Below are positions 25,225 to 34,892 of a stretch of 64,000 bases of DNA, one piece after another. The notes below the pieces were generated by a model. It searched no databases. It saw nothing but the letters and a program-made list of their open reading frames with translations, and was not told the DNA's origin. Location: positions 14,409 through 78,408 of the forward strand of contig DASZLL010000044.1 of the NCBI GenBank assembly GCA_035552395.1, read 5' to 3'. Position 1 is the stretch's first letter, and each line of letters opens with the position of its first letter. Position numbers and translations under genes: made by a program. The stretch comes from Bog-473 sp035552395 (lineage in GTDB: Bacteria; Actinomycetota; Acidimicrobiia; Acidimicrobiales; RAAP-2).

Positions 25225-26778
25225 CTAGTCGTCGGCGGAAGAGGAGACCTTCGCTGGCGCCACTGCCTGGGTTTTGGCCACCGCCTTCGTTATATCCGCC
25301 CGACGGATCAGCAGGAACGTGACGGGAACGCCGGCGAGGCCGATCAGCCCGCACACCCACAGCGCCCACTCGTAGCCCCCGGTAAGGGCGGCCGCGGTGC
25401 TCGAGCCGTGGTGGAGCAACGCGTGAAAACGGGACGTGACGATCGAAGAGGCAATGGCCACTCCGATGGCGCCGCCCAACTGCTGGGACGTGTTGAGCAG
25501 CCCAGAGGCGACGCCCGCGTCGCGGTCGGTTACGCCGGCGAGAGCTCCGATGGACACCGGAATGAAGGTAAAGGCCGTCCCCATGCCTGACACGAAGAAC
25601 GGGCCCGCCAGGTCGTGCCAAAAGGTGCCGTGCACCGGAATCTGCGTCGCCCAGAGGACGCCAGATCCGATCAGCACCATGCCGAAGGCCATCACGATCT
25701 TGGCCGACGACTTGGTGACCAACATTTGCGACACTCCCGCGAAGGCGACTGAGGTCAGGGAGGCAGTCAACCAAGTGACGCCGGTCTTCAGGGCCGAGAA
25801 ACCAAGGACATCTTGCATGTAGAGGGTCCCAACGAAGACGAAGGTGTAGAAGCTCGCCGTGAGCAAGAACCCCACGGCGTTCGAGCCGGCGACGGTGGTC
25901 AGCCGGAACAGACGCAGGGGCAGCAGCGGGGACGCGACCCGGGTCTCGATGACGAGGAACATCGTGAGGAGCGCCCCCGCCACCACGAGCATCAGGACGG
26001 TCTGCGGAACCGCCCAGCCGGCCTGCGGTGCCTGGGAGATGGCGTAGACAAAGAGCACCAATGCCGCGGTGACGGACAGGGCCCCGAAGGGGTCGTACCG
26101 ACGGCGTTCCCCCTGAAGGCGGCTTTCCGGCACCACCTTGGGCGCCAGGAGGAGTGCGAACCCGCCGATCGGCACGTTCAAGAAGAAGATGTACCGCCAG
26201 CCGACATAGGTGGTGAGCACCCCTCCTGCTAGGAGGCCGACGGTTGCGCCCATGGCACCCGTGGCGCCCCAGATGCCCAGCGCCTTGTTGCGCTCCGCAC
26301 CCTCTGGGAACATGTTCATGACGATGGAGAGCGCCGCCGGCAGCACCACAGCGGCGCCGAAGCCTTGAAGGCCACGCATCACGATGAGGAAGGTGTCCGT
26401 CGTGGCGAGACCGCAGGCGAGCGACGCGGCACTGAAGATGGCCAGGCCGACCATGAGCAACCGTCGCCGGCCGAGGAGGTCTGCGGCTCGGCCCCCGAGG
26501 AGCAGGAAGCCTCCGAATGTCAGACCGTAGGCCGTGACGACCCACTGGAGATCCGACTGGAGGAAATGCAATTTTGAACCGATCGTGGGCAACGCCACGT
26601 TGACGATCGTGAGATCGACGATGGTCATGAAGTAGGCCACGACCAGCAATGCGAAGGCTCGCCACCGCCGGAACGGGATGACCGGCCCCGGACCAGACTT
26701 GCTCTCGGCCCACCCGGCAAAAGGCGGAGCGGGGCGGTGCGACCCGAGCGGCAGGACATCGGAGTTGAGCGAACTCAT
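25225..26778 (-). CDS. DHA2-type MFS drug exporter (EmrB/QacA family)
   Basis: About 517 residues with some 14 membrane helices. Motif D1-like VDLTIVNVALPTIG follows helix 1, and motif A-like GGRAADLLGRRR lies between helices 2 and 3. Two consecutive ATG codons occur; the second (26778) is preferred because AAGGAGG lies 6-7 nt upstream of it. It probably expels a hydrophobic toxic compound by proton antiport. The divergent cupin gene shares the promoter region, where repeats near 26805-26828 look like an operator. A second DHA2 pump lies at 32571-34130. Confidence 0.92.
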   Translation of the reverse strand: MSSLNSDVLPLGSHRPAPPFAGWAESKSGPGPVIPFRRWRAFALLVVAYFMTIVDLTIVNVALPTIGSKLHFLQSDLQWVVTAYGLTFGGFLLLGGRAADLLGRRRLLMVGLAIFSAASLACGLATTDTFLIVMRGLQGFGAAVVLPAALSIVMNMFPEGAERNKALGIWGATGAMGATVGLLAGGVLTTYVGWRYIFFLNVPIGGFALLLAPKVVPESRLQGERRRYDPFGALSVTAALVLFVYAISQAPQAGWAVPQTVLMLVVAGALLTMFLVIETRVASPLLPLRLFRLTTVAGSNAVGFLLTASFYTFVFVGTLYMQDVLGFSALKTGVTWLTASLTSVAFAGVSQMLVTKSSAKIVMAFGMVLIGSGVLWATQIPVHGTFWHDLAGPFFVSGMGTAFTFIPVSIGALAGVTDRDAGVASGLLNTSQQLGGAIGVAIASSIVTSRFHALLHHGSSTAAALTGGYEWALWVCGLIGLAGVPVTFLLIRRADITKAVAKTQAVAPAKVSSSADD

Positions 26779-26804
26779 CATTTGCCTCCTTGCGACCACA
26801 TTGA

Positions 26805-26828
26805 GGTTCATGACGGTTCAAACTGAAC
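26805..26828. promoter_or_regulatory. Candidate operator between exporter and cupin genes
   Basis: GGTTCA occurs at 26805-26810 and again 10 bp later at 26815-26820; the second copy forms the inverted repeat GTTCA-AAC-TGAAC (26816-26828). One-turn direct repeats combined with an inverted copy in a divergent promoter suggest a regulator site. No regulator gene is adjacent. Confidence 0.4.
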
Positions 26829-26875
26829 TCGCCTCCAAAAATAGGCGGTCATCAGTGCCACGAGAGGAGAAGCAG

Positions 26876-27259
26876 ATGGAGATACAGACCAACCAGCCGT
26901 CAGTGAGGGGTCCGGCTGACTTCTTCACCGGCGACGTCTGGATCGACGCCGTCGCCCGGGGCCCTGTGCCTGCGCGTCTCAATGTCAACGCCGTGCATTT
27001 CGCTCCGGGCGCACGTACGGCCTGGCACTCCCACGACGGCGGTCAGACCCTCTACGTCACCGAGGGTAAGGGGCAGGTCCAGTCTCGGGGGGATCGCCTG
27101 ATGGAGATTCGACCAGGTGACGTGGTCTCCACTCCCGACGGCGAGGAGCACTGGCACGGTGCGGCTCGCGACCATTTCATGACCCACCTCTCAATCACCC
27201 AGGGCGACGCGCACTGGGGGGATCAGGTGACCGACGCCGAATACGGGGGCGAATCGTGA
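26876..27259 (+). CDS. Cupin-domain protein
   Basis: 127 residues from the ATG at 26876 with GAGGAGA 6 nt upstream. Cupin motif 1 is WHSHDGGQTLYVTEGKG (about 47-63) with two His and a Gln in the metal positions; motif 2 is PGDVVSTPDGEEHWHG (about 79-94) with the third His. It resembles the carboxymuconolactone/quercetinase-like small cupins that accompany detoxification genes. Divergent from the DHA2 exporter. Substrate unknown. Confidence 0.85.
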   Translation: MEIQTNQPSVRGPADFFTGDVWIDAVARGPVPARLNVNAVHFAPGARTAWHSHDGGQTLYVTEGKGQVQSRGDRLMEIRPGDVVSTPDGEEHWHGAARDHFMTHLSITQGDAHWGDQVTDAEYGGES

Positions 27260-27552
27260 ACCGAGCGACCGTCTGAAATCGGCTCCGGTACCGCAGCGAA
27301 GGAACCAACCGAACCCGTCGGTCGGGCAGGTGATCCCGAGCGAGGGTGACGCGCGGACGCGTGATTTCGAAGAAGGCTTGGTGTTCGAAAGAACCGGGAT
27401 GGCGTCCCAGAGCGCAAGAGCTGAGGGTCCGGTAGGAGCAGGGGCCATGACCTGTCCCTTGAATCTGTGAGGGGCTTCGGAACGCACCACGATGGCCGGC
27501 GTCTGCGTCTTCGGGCTGCCGAAGCGCCAAGCTCTGCGCTGGAGCCCTTCTC

Positions 27553-28791
27553 CTACGCGACCCGGGGGTTCTCGAGCACGAGCGCCACCCCCTGGCCGGA
27601 ACCGACGCAAACGCCCAGGACGCCGTAGCGGAGGTCACGCAGATGGAGCTCCGTGGCCAGAGTGAGGACGTAACGAGTCCCTGACGAACCGAACGGATGA
27701 CCGATCGCCACGGCCCCGCCGTTGGGGTTGAGCCGATCATCCGGAACCTCAAAGCCGTCGAGCTGTACCGTCAGCTCTCTCAGCTCGCCGAGCGCCTGGG
27801 CGGCGAACGCCTCGTGGATCTCCCAGACATCGATGTCAGCCGGCGCGAGTCCGGCACGCTTGAGTGCAGCTGCGATGGCAAAGGCGGGAGCGATCCCCAT
27901 GTACTGCGGGTCGAGGGCATAGGTCGACGATGCGACCACTCGAGCTAAAGGCTCGATGCCCAACGCCTGGGCCGACTCCATGCTCGCCAGGACCACCGCG
28001 CTGGCACCATCACTCAGCGGCGAGGAATTCCCCGCCGTCATCTGTGTCGTGTTGGGTTGCGGGGGAAGGGCAGCAAGCTGTTCGAGGGTCGTGTCACCTC
28101 GGATGACCTCGTCGTGCTCAAAGGTCCGTGCGGGTTCCTTGCGAGTACCCGCGATCTCGACCGGGTGGATCTCGGCCGCGAACCGACCGGAGTCCCGGGC
28201 CGCAGCTGCATGCTGGTGAGAACGGAAAGCGAAGGCGTCGATCTCCTCGCGAGTGAGTTTGTAGCGATCCGCCACGTTCTGCGCCGTCTTGATCATGTCG
28301 ACGTACGCATTGCGAGCCAGCAGCACCGGGTTCGGAGGGCCGCCCGCTCCTGCCCACATGGTGTCCAGCAAGAGGATGGGGCCCCGGGGACTGAAGGGCG
28401 CGTCCCCTTTCATCTGGGCCCACCCTGAACGGGACATCGACTCGACCCCACCCGCCAAGCCAACGCCGAGCTCGCCGCACCGGATGGCATGAGCGATCGA
28501 AATTGCGCCAGTCAGCGAAGACGCGCAGAACCGATTGATGGTCACGGCGGGCACGGAGTCGGGGAACCCCGCGGCAAGCGCGCCCCAGCGCGCGATGTCT
28601 CCCATCCCTTCATGCGCCACGTTCACACAGCCCGCTGAGATGTCCTCGATCTTCTCGAGCGGGACACCCAGCTTCTGGCAGGTTGCCACCAACGTCTGCC
28701 CGAGCAAATCGTCGGTACGTAGATGTGACAATGATCCGCCGTAACGACCGACGGGCGTTCGCACTCCACCAAGGACGAATGCTTCCGTCAT
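27553..28791 (-). CDS. Acetyl-CoA acetyltransferase (thiolase)
   Basis: 412 residues from the ATG at 28791, which has AAGGAGG 7 nt upstream; the frame is open further upstream but lacks such a site. Catalytic Cys89 (NRFCASS), the His in EIHEAFAA, the His in GHPFGSSG and the second Cys in VCVGSGQG are all present. The enzyme condenses or cleaves acyl-CoA with acetyl-CoA, degradative or biosynthetic. No hydroxyacyl-CoA dehydrogenase or CoA-transferase is adjacent, so the pathway is not defined locally. Confidence 0.93.
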   Translation of the reverse strand: MTEAFVLGGVRTPVGRYGGSLSHLRTDDLLGQTLVATCQKLGVPLEKIEDISAGCVNVAHEGMGDIARWGALAAGFPDSVPAVTINRFCASSLTGAISIAHAIRCGELGVGLAGGVESMSRSGWAQMKGDAPFSPRGPILLLDTMWAGAGGPPNPVLLARNAYVDMIKTAQNVADRYKLTREEIDAFAFRSHQHAAAARDSGRFAAEIHPVEIAGTRKEPARTFEHDEVIRGDTTLEQLAALPPQPNTTQMTAGNSSPLSDGASAVVLASMESAQALGIEPLARVVASSTYALDPQYMGIAPAFAIAAALKRAGLAPADIDVWEIHEAFAAQALGELRELTVQLDGFEVPDDRLNPNGGAVAIGHPFGSSGTRYVLTLATELHLRDLRYGVLGVCVGSGQGVALVLENPRVA

Positions 28792-29019
28792 GCTCTCCTC
28801 CTTGTTGTCATGGACGCAGCACATCTCGCGGTCAAGTCCGCGGCGACAATTTGCACGATATGGGCATGTGCGGCACGGCCGTACCCCGGTGAGAACCGGG
28901 TCGTCGTCGATCCCCCTCCCGTCATGGACCAGGCAAAATGGGCCGGCTGAGGTGATCGTTGACATTTTCGGGGTACGAGCAGACAGTCAGAACGGAAGCC
29001 CACCGCGAAGGGATGCGCC

Positions 29020-30471
29020 ATGCCCGAGGACAACGCCCGGCCCACGACCACCGACGCCGGAATCCCCGTTGCGAGCAACGAACACTCGCTGACGGTCGGC
29101 CCGGACGGACCCATCCTGTTGCAGGACCACTATCTGATTGAGCAGATGGCGAACTTCAACCGGGAGCGGATCCCGGAGCGGCAGCCACATGCCAAAGGGG
29201 GAGGCGCCTTCGGCCATTTCGAAACCACCGCCGATGTCACGCCATTCACCAAGGCTGCGCTCTTCCAGCCGGGCACGAGAACCGACACGGTGATCCGCTT
29301 CTCGACCGTGGCCGGGGAGCGGGGTAGCCCGGACACCTGGCGTGACCCCCGTGGATTCGCATTGAAGTTCTACACGTCGGAAGGCAACTACGACATGGTG
29401 GGCAACAACACCCCCGTGTTCTTTCTCCGTGACCCGATGAAGTTCCAGCACTTCATCCGCTCGCAGAAGCGCCGAGCCGATTCCGATCTGCGCGATCACG
29501 ATATGCAGTGGGACTTTTGGACTCTGTCACCGGAGTCGGCACACCAGGTCACCTGGTTGATGGGCGACCGCGGGATCCCTAGGTCATGGCGGCACATGAA
29601 CGGCTACTCGAGTCACACCTACATGTGGGTCAACGCCAAGAACGACAGATTTTGGGTGAAGTATCACTTCAAAACCGAACAAGGTGTCGATTTCCTCGCC
29701 CAGGAGGAGGCGGACCGGATTGCCGGCGAGGACGGTGACTACCACCGCCGCGACCTGTTCGAAGCGATCGCGCGTGGTGACCAGCCGAGATGGACGCTGC
29801 GGGTGCAGATCATGCCCTTCGAGGAGGCCAGGACGTACCGGTTCAACCCGTTCGACCTCACCAAGGTGTGGCCGCATGGCGACTATCCATTGCACGAGGT
29901 TGGTCGGCTGACCCTGAACCGCAACCCCACCGACTTCCATACCGAGATAGAGCAGGCCGCATTCGAGCCGAACAACCTGGTGCCCGGGATCGGCGTCAGC
30001 CCCGACAAGATGCTCTTGGGCCGCATCTTCTCCTATGCGGACGCTCACCGCGCCCGGCTAGGAGTCAACTACAAGCAGATCCCGGTCAACTCACCGATCG
30101 CCCCCGTTCACAGCTACAGCAAGGACGGCGCGATGCGGATCCAGAAGGTCTCCGACCCTGTCTACGCTCCGAATTCTAAGGGCGGCCCGGCCGCCGACCC
30201 GGAGCGCTACCCCTACGTCGAGAGGTGGGAGGCCGACGGCGAATTCGTCCACGAGGCCTACACGCTTCGACGGGACGACGACGACTGGGGCCAGCCTGGC
30301 ACTCTCGTACGCGATGTCATGGACGATCACCAACGCGACCGCCTTGTTTCCAACGTGGTTGGGCACCTAAGTCAGGGGGTGTCTGCACCGGTGCTCGAGC
30401 GTGCCGTCGAGTATTGGCGCAACATCGACAAGAAAATCGGCGATCGCATTGCCGAGGGTGTGTCGGGATGA
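29020..30471 (+). CDS. Monofunctional heme catalase
   Basis: 483 residues, small-subunit clade. Distal His57 in RQPHAKGGGAFG, distal Asn at about 130 in GNNTPVFF and the proximal heme-ligand Tyr in FSYADAHRARLG are present, with the FSTVAGERGS segment. It disproportionates hydrogen peroxide in the cytosol. It is divergent from thiolase (about 230 bp apart) and convergent with the aldo/keto reductase. No OxyR or FurA regulator is adjacent. Confidence 0.96.
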   Translation: MPEDNARPTTTDAGIPVASNEHSLTVGPDGPILLQDHYLIEQMANFNRERIPERQPHAKGGGAFGHFETTADVTPFTKAALFQPGTRTDTVIRFSTVAGERGSPDTWRDPRGFALKFYTSEGNYDMVGNNTPVFFLRDPMKFQHFIRSQKRRADSDLRDHDMQWDFWTLSPESAHQVTWLMGDRGIPRSWRHMNGYSSHTYMWVNAKNDRFWVKYHFKTEQGVDFLAQEEADRIAGEDGDYHRRDLFEAIARGDQPRWTLRVQIMPFEEARTYRFNPFDLTKVWPHGDYPLHEVGRLTLNRNPTDFHTEIEQAAFEPNNLVPGIGVSPDKMLLGRIFSYADAHRARLGVNYKQIPVNSPIAPVHSYSKDGAMRIQKVSDPVYAPNSKGGPAADPERYPYVERWEADGEFVHEAYTLRRDDDDWGQPGTLVRDVMDDHQRDRLVSNVVGHLSQGVSAPVLERAVEYWRNIDKKIGDRIAEGVSG

Positions 30472-30517
30472 TTGCCGCGTCTTCATCGAGAGGGAGCGCC
30501 TGAATCCGCGGTCTGGA

Positions 30518-31546
30518 TCACGACGTCGCAGGGGTCCGCCACAAGTCGATTCCCGCGTCAACGGCGTAGCGATCGATGGTTGCGATCTCATTGTCGGTGA
30601 ACTCGAGGTGGTCGAGAGCGGAGACGTTTTGATCGAGCTGACCGACGCTGCTCGCGCCAATGAGCACGGAAGTGACCCGACGGTCGCGCAGCGTCCACGC
30701 GATCGCCATTTGTGCGAGGGACTGACCGCGCCCGAGTGCGATGTCGTTCAGTGCCCGGATGCGGGCGAGGTTCTCGTCGTTGAGCATGTCATGCGAAAGT
30801 GAGTCGTTGAGCGAGGCCCTGGAACCTGGCGGGATACCGTTGAGGTACCGATCGCTGAGGAGACCCTGCGCCAAGACCGAGAAAGCGATGCACCCAACTC
30901 CCTCAGCGCTCAGTACGTCGAGGAGGCGGTCTTCGATCCAACGATTGAACATCGAGTACGACGGTTGGTGGATGAGGAGCGGGGTCCCGAGATTGCGGAG
31001 GATGCTGACCGCCTCGGCGGTCCGCTTGTCGGAGTAGGAGGAAATGCCGACGTAGAGGGCCTTTCCGGCGGTGACCGCGGTGTGGAGGGCGCCGAGGGAC
31101 TCTTCGAGGGGAGTCTCCGGGTCGAAGTGGTGATGGTAGAAGATGTCGACGTAGTCAAGACCGAGTCGCCGCAGGCTTTGCTCGAGGCTCGCAATGAGGT
31201 ACTTCCGAGAGCCGAGGTCGCCATAGGGTCCTGGCCACATGTCCCAGCCGGCCTTGGTCGAGATAACCAATTCGTCGCGGTGGTCGCGGAAGTCGTCTCG
31301 GAGGATGCGGGCGAAGTTGGTCTCGGCACTGCCATAGGGCGGTCCGTAGTTGTTGGCCAAGTCGAAATGAGTGATGCCCAGGTCAAAGGCTCGGCGCACG
31401 ATGGCGCGTTGGGTGGCGATTGGCCGGTCTTCGCCGAAGTTCTGCCACAGTCCCAGTGACACGGCGGGCAAGAGGAGCCCGCTGCGCCCACATCGGCGGT
31501 AGGTCATGGCCCGGTAGCGCTCTTCGGCCGGGAGGTAGCCGGTCAC
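30518..31546 (-). CDS. Aldo/keto reductase, YghZ/L-glyceraldehyde-3-phosphate reductase-like
   Basis: 342 residues, GTG start at 31546 overlapping the stop of the upstream gene as GTGA. It is a TIM barrel with FDLANNYGPPYGSAE (catalytic Asp and Tyr), the active-site Lys in ISTKAGWDMWPGPYG and the NADPH-loop IGASSVGQLDQN. The WPGPYG insertion is typical of the YghZ/AKR14 and Kv-beta-like group that reduces methylglyoxal and related aldehydes. Paired with a beta-hydroxyacid dehydrogenase, it is likely part of aldehyde detoxification. Confidence 0.9.
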   Translation of the reverse strand: MTGYLPAEERYRAMTYRRCGRSGLLLPAVSLGLWQNFGEDRPIATQRAIVRRAFDLGITHFDLANNYGPPYGSAETNFARILRDDFRDHRDELVISTKAGWDMWPGPYGDLGSRKYLIASLEQSLRRLGLDYVDIFYHHHFDPETPLEESLGALHTAVTAGKALYVGISSYSDKRTAEAVSILRNLGTPLLIHQPSYSMFNRWIEDRLLDVLSAEGVGCIAFSVLAQGLLSDRYLNGIPPGSRASLNDSLSHDMLNDENLARIRALNDIALGRGQSLAQMAIAWTLRDRRVTSVLIGASSVGQLDQNVSALDHLEFTDNEIATIDRYAVDAGIDLWRTPATS

Positions 31547-32430
31547 GCCTCTGCTCCTTCTTCCCCGAGTGCCCTTGTGACGATCGTGAGGTCGCGATCG
31601 CCGAGCCCGAGCTCGACGACTTGTTGCCATTCGTCCGCCAAGGAGGCAAGCGCCTGGAAGCGGGCATCCCCATCCGCCTTGAGGGCGAGGTGCACGTCCT
31701 TGAGCGCGAGGGACAGCGCGAACTGGACCGAGAAATCACCTTGGGAGATTCGTTGCAACTTCGCCGCTTGCCATGGGGACACGAGCGGGTTGCCACCCAA
31801 AGCGTTCACGACAGTCTCGATCTCGAGCCCCAACCGGCGGGCCAACGCGACGGACGTGTTGATCGCCTCGGCTGATAACGCGAGCCACGCATTGGCCGCG
31901 AGCTTCAACCGCGACCCCGCCCCAACGGGACCCACCCATATGGTTCGCTGGCCCAGCGCGGCAAACAGTGGATCCAAACGCGAGCGGACCAGTTCCGAGC
32001 CCGAGGCAAAGATCGTCAGCTGACCTCGTTCCGCCGGTTCCTTGCTGCCCGATACCGGCGCATCGATGAGAGTCACGTCGGCACGCTCGGCCTCTGCCAG
32101 CGCCTGGACGCGTGCGATTCCGTCTACACCGATGGTGCTCATCTGCACCCACACGGCGCCCGGAGAAAGTGCGGCGAGCATGCCCTGATCCTTAGCGATC
32201 GACAAGACGGCGTCCGCGTCCGTCACCATCGTGACAACGATGCCGGCTCGTCGAGCCGCGTCGTCAGGGGTTTCGGCCACCTCAGCACCCAGGTCAGCGA
32301 GGTCGCGGAGTGACCTTGGGTCACGGTTCCAGACGACGGTCGGAACGCCCTCACGGATTGCGCTCGTCGCCATGGCGCGTCCCATCGTGCCGATGCCCAG
32401 AAACGCAACCGGCTCTTCTCCTGGGGCCAT
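31543..32430 (-). CDS. 3-hydroxyisobutyrate dehydrogenase-family oxidoreductase
   Basis: 295 residues. FLGIGTMGRAMA is the N-terminal nucleotide-binding motif and WNRDP indicates NADP preference (Arg after the strand). DAPVSGSKEPAERGQL is the substrate-loop signature and GSRLKLAANAW contains the catalytic Lys. Members reduce or oxidise beta-hydroxyacids such as 3-hydroxyisobutyrate, tartronate semialdehyde or glyoxylate. It is translationally coupled to the aldo/keto reductase and divergent from the second DHA2 pump. Confidence 0.9.
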   Translation of the reverse strand: MAPGEEPVAFLGIGTMGRAMATSAIREGVPTVVWNRDPRSLRDLADLGAEVAETPDDAARRAGIVVTMVTDADAVLSIAKDQGMLAALSPGAVWVQMSTIGVDGIARVQALAEAERADVTLIDAPVSGSKEPAERGQLTIFASGSELVRSRLDPLFAALGQRTIWVGPVGAGSRLKLAANAWLALSAEAINTSVALARRLGLEIETVVNALGGNPLVSPWQAAKLQRISQGDFSVQFALSLALKDVHLALKADGDARFQALASLADEWQQVVELGLGDRDLTIVTRALGEEGAEA

Positions 32431-32570
32431 CTCCTCCCCTTTCGATCTGGGTCGGTGGTTCGGACCGTGACCAGCACCGCGCCGCCCGCGGACCGAGCAC
32501 CTCCTATAACTCCCCAGAAATGGGCCGGTACAATCCGAAAAGGCTCCCTAACTACCCAGACGGAGATCCG

Positions 32571-34130
32571 ATGACCTCTCTAATGACGATGGAGCATGCG
32601 GGCGAGGGCCGGACCACGGTCGATGCGGCCAACTACGGCCGGCGGTGGTGGATCCTTGCGGTTCTCGGGACCGCTCAGTTGATGGTCATTCTCGACAGCA
32701 CCATCGTGAACATCGCCCTCCCCACCGCTCAGCATGATCTGCACTTTTCCAACGCAGACCGCCAGTGGATCGTCACGGCGTACTCGCTTGCCTTCGGCAG
32801 CTTGCTCCTTTTGGGCGGCCGCATCGGGGACATGGTGGGACGAAAGCGGGCACTCATCATCGGACTGGTCGGCTTCGCGGCAGCCTCAGCCCTCGGTGGG
32901 GCGTCGGTCAACTTCGCAATGCTCGTCATCGCCCGGACCGTCCAGGGCGCGTTCGGGGCGCTCCTCGCGCCCTCGGTGCTGGCGCTCTTGACCACCACCT
33001 TCACGGATCCGGCAGAGCGCGGGCAGGCCTTCGGGATTTACGGCGCCATCGCGGGCGCGGGTGGCGCGCTGGGGCTCCTCCTCGGCGGCATTCTCACCTC
33101 CTACGCCTCGTGGCGATGGACGCTCTTCGTCAACCTCGTATTCGCGGCGACCGCCATCATCGGTGCCGTGCTGTGGTTGAAGAGCGACCAGGGTGCCGAC
33201 CACGACCCCTTGGATCTGCCCGGCCTTTTCCTCGTGGCCGGCGGGCTGTTCTCCTTGGTCTTCGGCTTCTCACACGCCGAGACCACGATGTGGAGCAATC
33301 CCTACACCATCGGGTTCCTCGTGGCCGGAGTGGTCCTACTGGCTGCCTTCGCCTCTTTCGAGACCAAGGCGAAGTACCCGCTGCTCCCACCCCGGGTCGT
33401 GCTCAGTCGAACCCGCGGAGGATCCATGTTGGCCATGCTGTTCGCCAGCGTGGGGATCTTCGGTGTGTTCTTGTTCTTGACCTACTACCTGCAGGGCACG
33501 CTGGGGTTCAGTCCGGTGAAGACCGGCATCGCGTTCCTCCCTCTGGTGGCTGCATTAGCCACGATGGCCCAGATTTCCAATCGGAGTCTGTTACCGCGCT
33601 TCGGACCCAAGCCGATCGTGCCGATCGGGTTGCTCGTGTGCGCGGCGGCGTTGTTCGGGCTCCATCTGGTCGGGCTGCATTCGTCGTACGTCACCCACGT
33701 GCTGCCCTACCTCCTCGTGTTGGGCATCGGCTTCGGGCTCAGTGTCGCCCCCGCCTTCAGCACCGGCACCCTTGGGTTGGCACCTCAAGACGCCGGCGTG
33801 GGATCGGCGACCCTCAACACCGCCCAACAGGTGGGGGGATCCATCGGCACGGCACTCCTCAATACCCTGGCTGCCAGTGCGGCCGCGTCCTACCTGGTTG
33901 GCCGGGTGGCGTCGCCGGCCAATGTTCAAGCAGCGCTGCTCCATAGCTACACAACGGCGTTTCTGTGGTCTGCCTTGATCTTCGTGGCCGGAGCGGTCGT
34001 CGCCGGGCTGGTACTGCAGCGCGGCGGACTGGCGTCGCTGGCAGCCGAGCAAAGGACGACGACGGCAGAGCCACCACACGAAGAACCACCTCCACACCAC
34101 ACCTGCCGCATTCGGGTGGCGTGTAGGTAA
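32571..34130 (+). CDS. DHA2-type MFS drug exporter
   Basis: About 519 residues with some 14 membrane helices, from the ATG at 32571 (CGGAGA upstream). The LDSTIVNIALPTAQ segment after helix 1 and GGRIGDMVGRKRA between helices 2 and 3 are the DHA2 signatures. The C-terminal 30 residues are hydrophilic and His-containing (EEPPPHHT). Substrate unknown. Closely similar in type to the exporter at 25225-26778 but not a recent duplicate. Confidence 0.92.
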   Translation: MTSLMTMEHAGEGRTTVDAANYGRRWWILAVLGTAQLMVILDSTIVNIALPTAQHDLHFSNADRQWIVTAYSLAFGSLLLLGGRIGDMVGRKRALIIGLVGFAAASALGGASVNFAMLVIARTVQGAFGALLAPSVLALLTTTFTDPAERGQAFGIYGAIAGAGGALGLLLGGILTSYASWRWTLFVNLVFAATAIIGAVLWLKSDQGADHDPLDLPGLFLVAGGLFSLVFGFSHAETTMWSNPYTIGFLVAGVVLLAAFASFETKAKYPLLPPRVVLSRTRGGSMLAMLFASVGIFGVFLFLTYYLQGTLGFSPVKTGIAFLPLVAALATMAQISNRSLLPRFGPKPIVPIGLLVCAAALFGLHLVGLHSSYVTHVLPYLLVLGIGFGLSVAPAFSTGTLGLAPQDAGVGSATLNTAQQVGGSIGTALLNTLAASAAASYLVGRVASPANVQAALLHSYTTAFLWSALIFVAGAVVAGLVLQRGGLASLAAEQRTTTAEPPHEEPPPHHTCRIRVACR

Positions 34131-34133
34131 ACC

Positions 34134-34151
34134 ATCGGCTGCGCAGCCGGT
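34134..34151. terminator. Hairpin between exporter and adenylate kinase genes
   Basis: CGGCTGC-GCAGCCG is a perfect 14-bp inverted repeat beginning 5 bp after the exporter stop, extended by A-T and G-T pairs. Genes converge here. No long T-run follows, so it is only a candidate bidirectional terminator. Confidence 0.4.
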
Positions 34152-34213
34152 TGGAAAAACAGAGATCGACGCCAGCAAGGACCGCGCTGAGATGAGTGGG
34201 TGCAAGACGGTGC

Positions 34214-34792
34214 TTACGTCACGGGCAGGCGATCCAAGGCGTCGATCGTGTCAGCAAATACCTCTTCAACCGTTTGTTCACCGTTGATCTCGAGGAGCAA
34301 TCCGCGCTTCGCATAGAAGACCAGGAGGGGCTGTGTTTGGGCGTCAAACACCTCAAAACGGTGCGCGATTGCGGCCTCGGTGTCATCGGTGCGCCCTTCG
34401 CGGACGGCGCGAGCCTGCAGTCGATTGTGTAGCTCGTTTCTGCTGACTCGAAGGTACACGACAGCCTGGAGTGTGATTCCTTCGACACCCTGGGCTATGG
34501 AATATGCCTCTTCCGCTTGGCGCACTGTCCTCGGGAATCCATCAAGTACATACCCACCATTGCGGGCGGCCTCGAGAACCCGAGCGGAGAGCATCTCGAA
34601 CATCAATTCGTCAGGTACGAGATCGCCACGCTCCAGATAATCGGCAGCAACTCGCCCAATCTTGGTGCCGTGTGCGACCTCATCGCGCAACAGGGCCCCG
34701 CTCGACAGGTGTTCGATTCCATAGTGCGTAGCCAACTTCTCGGCCTGAGTGCCCTTTCCAGCACCGGGATAGGCCACTAACAAGAGTCGCAT
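34214..34792 (-). CDS. adk: Adenylate kinase
   Basis: 192 residues from the ATG at 34792 (an in-frame TTG nine bases upstream is less likely). The P-loop PGAGKGTQ (7-14 region), the NMP-binding segment HLSSGALLRDEV, the signature DGFPRTVRQAE and the short LID (REGRTDDTEAAIAHR) define a short-LID nucleoside monophosphate kinase. The usual GPPG is AYPG here. Housekeeping adk normally sits beside secY in ribosomal operons; this copy lies in an accessory stress region, so it may be a second copy. That cannot be checked within the window. Confidence 0.9.
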   Translation of the reverse strand: MRLLLVAYPGAGKGTQAEKLATHYGIEHLSSGALLRDEVAHGTKIGRVAADYLERGDLVPDELMFEMLSARVLEAARNGGYVLDGFPRTVRQAEEAYSIAQGVEGITLQAVVYLRVSRNELHNRLQARAVREGRTDDTEAAIAHRFEVFDAQTQPLLVFYAKRGLLLEINGEQTVEEVFADTIDALDRLPVT

Positions 34793-34892
34793 TCCAGTCA
34801 AACTAATGGACCGGCCTCTTGCATCACCATGGAATGTCCCGCCGGCAGCTTCTCAAGGTCGACTCACCAGCGATCGTCCAAGAGCAACTTGG

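Noticed and set aside
27260..27552. Open frames between the cupin and thiolase genes
   Set aside because: No ribosome site or recognisable protein; treated as non-coding spacer.
28792..28965. In-frame 58-residue Cys-rich extension upstream of thiolase (CRTCPYRANC)
   Set aside because: The strong AAGGAGG site directly before the ATG at 28791 and the normal thiolase N-terminus there make the extension an untranslated open frame. A separate tiny Cys protein cannot be ruled out but has no start signal.
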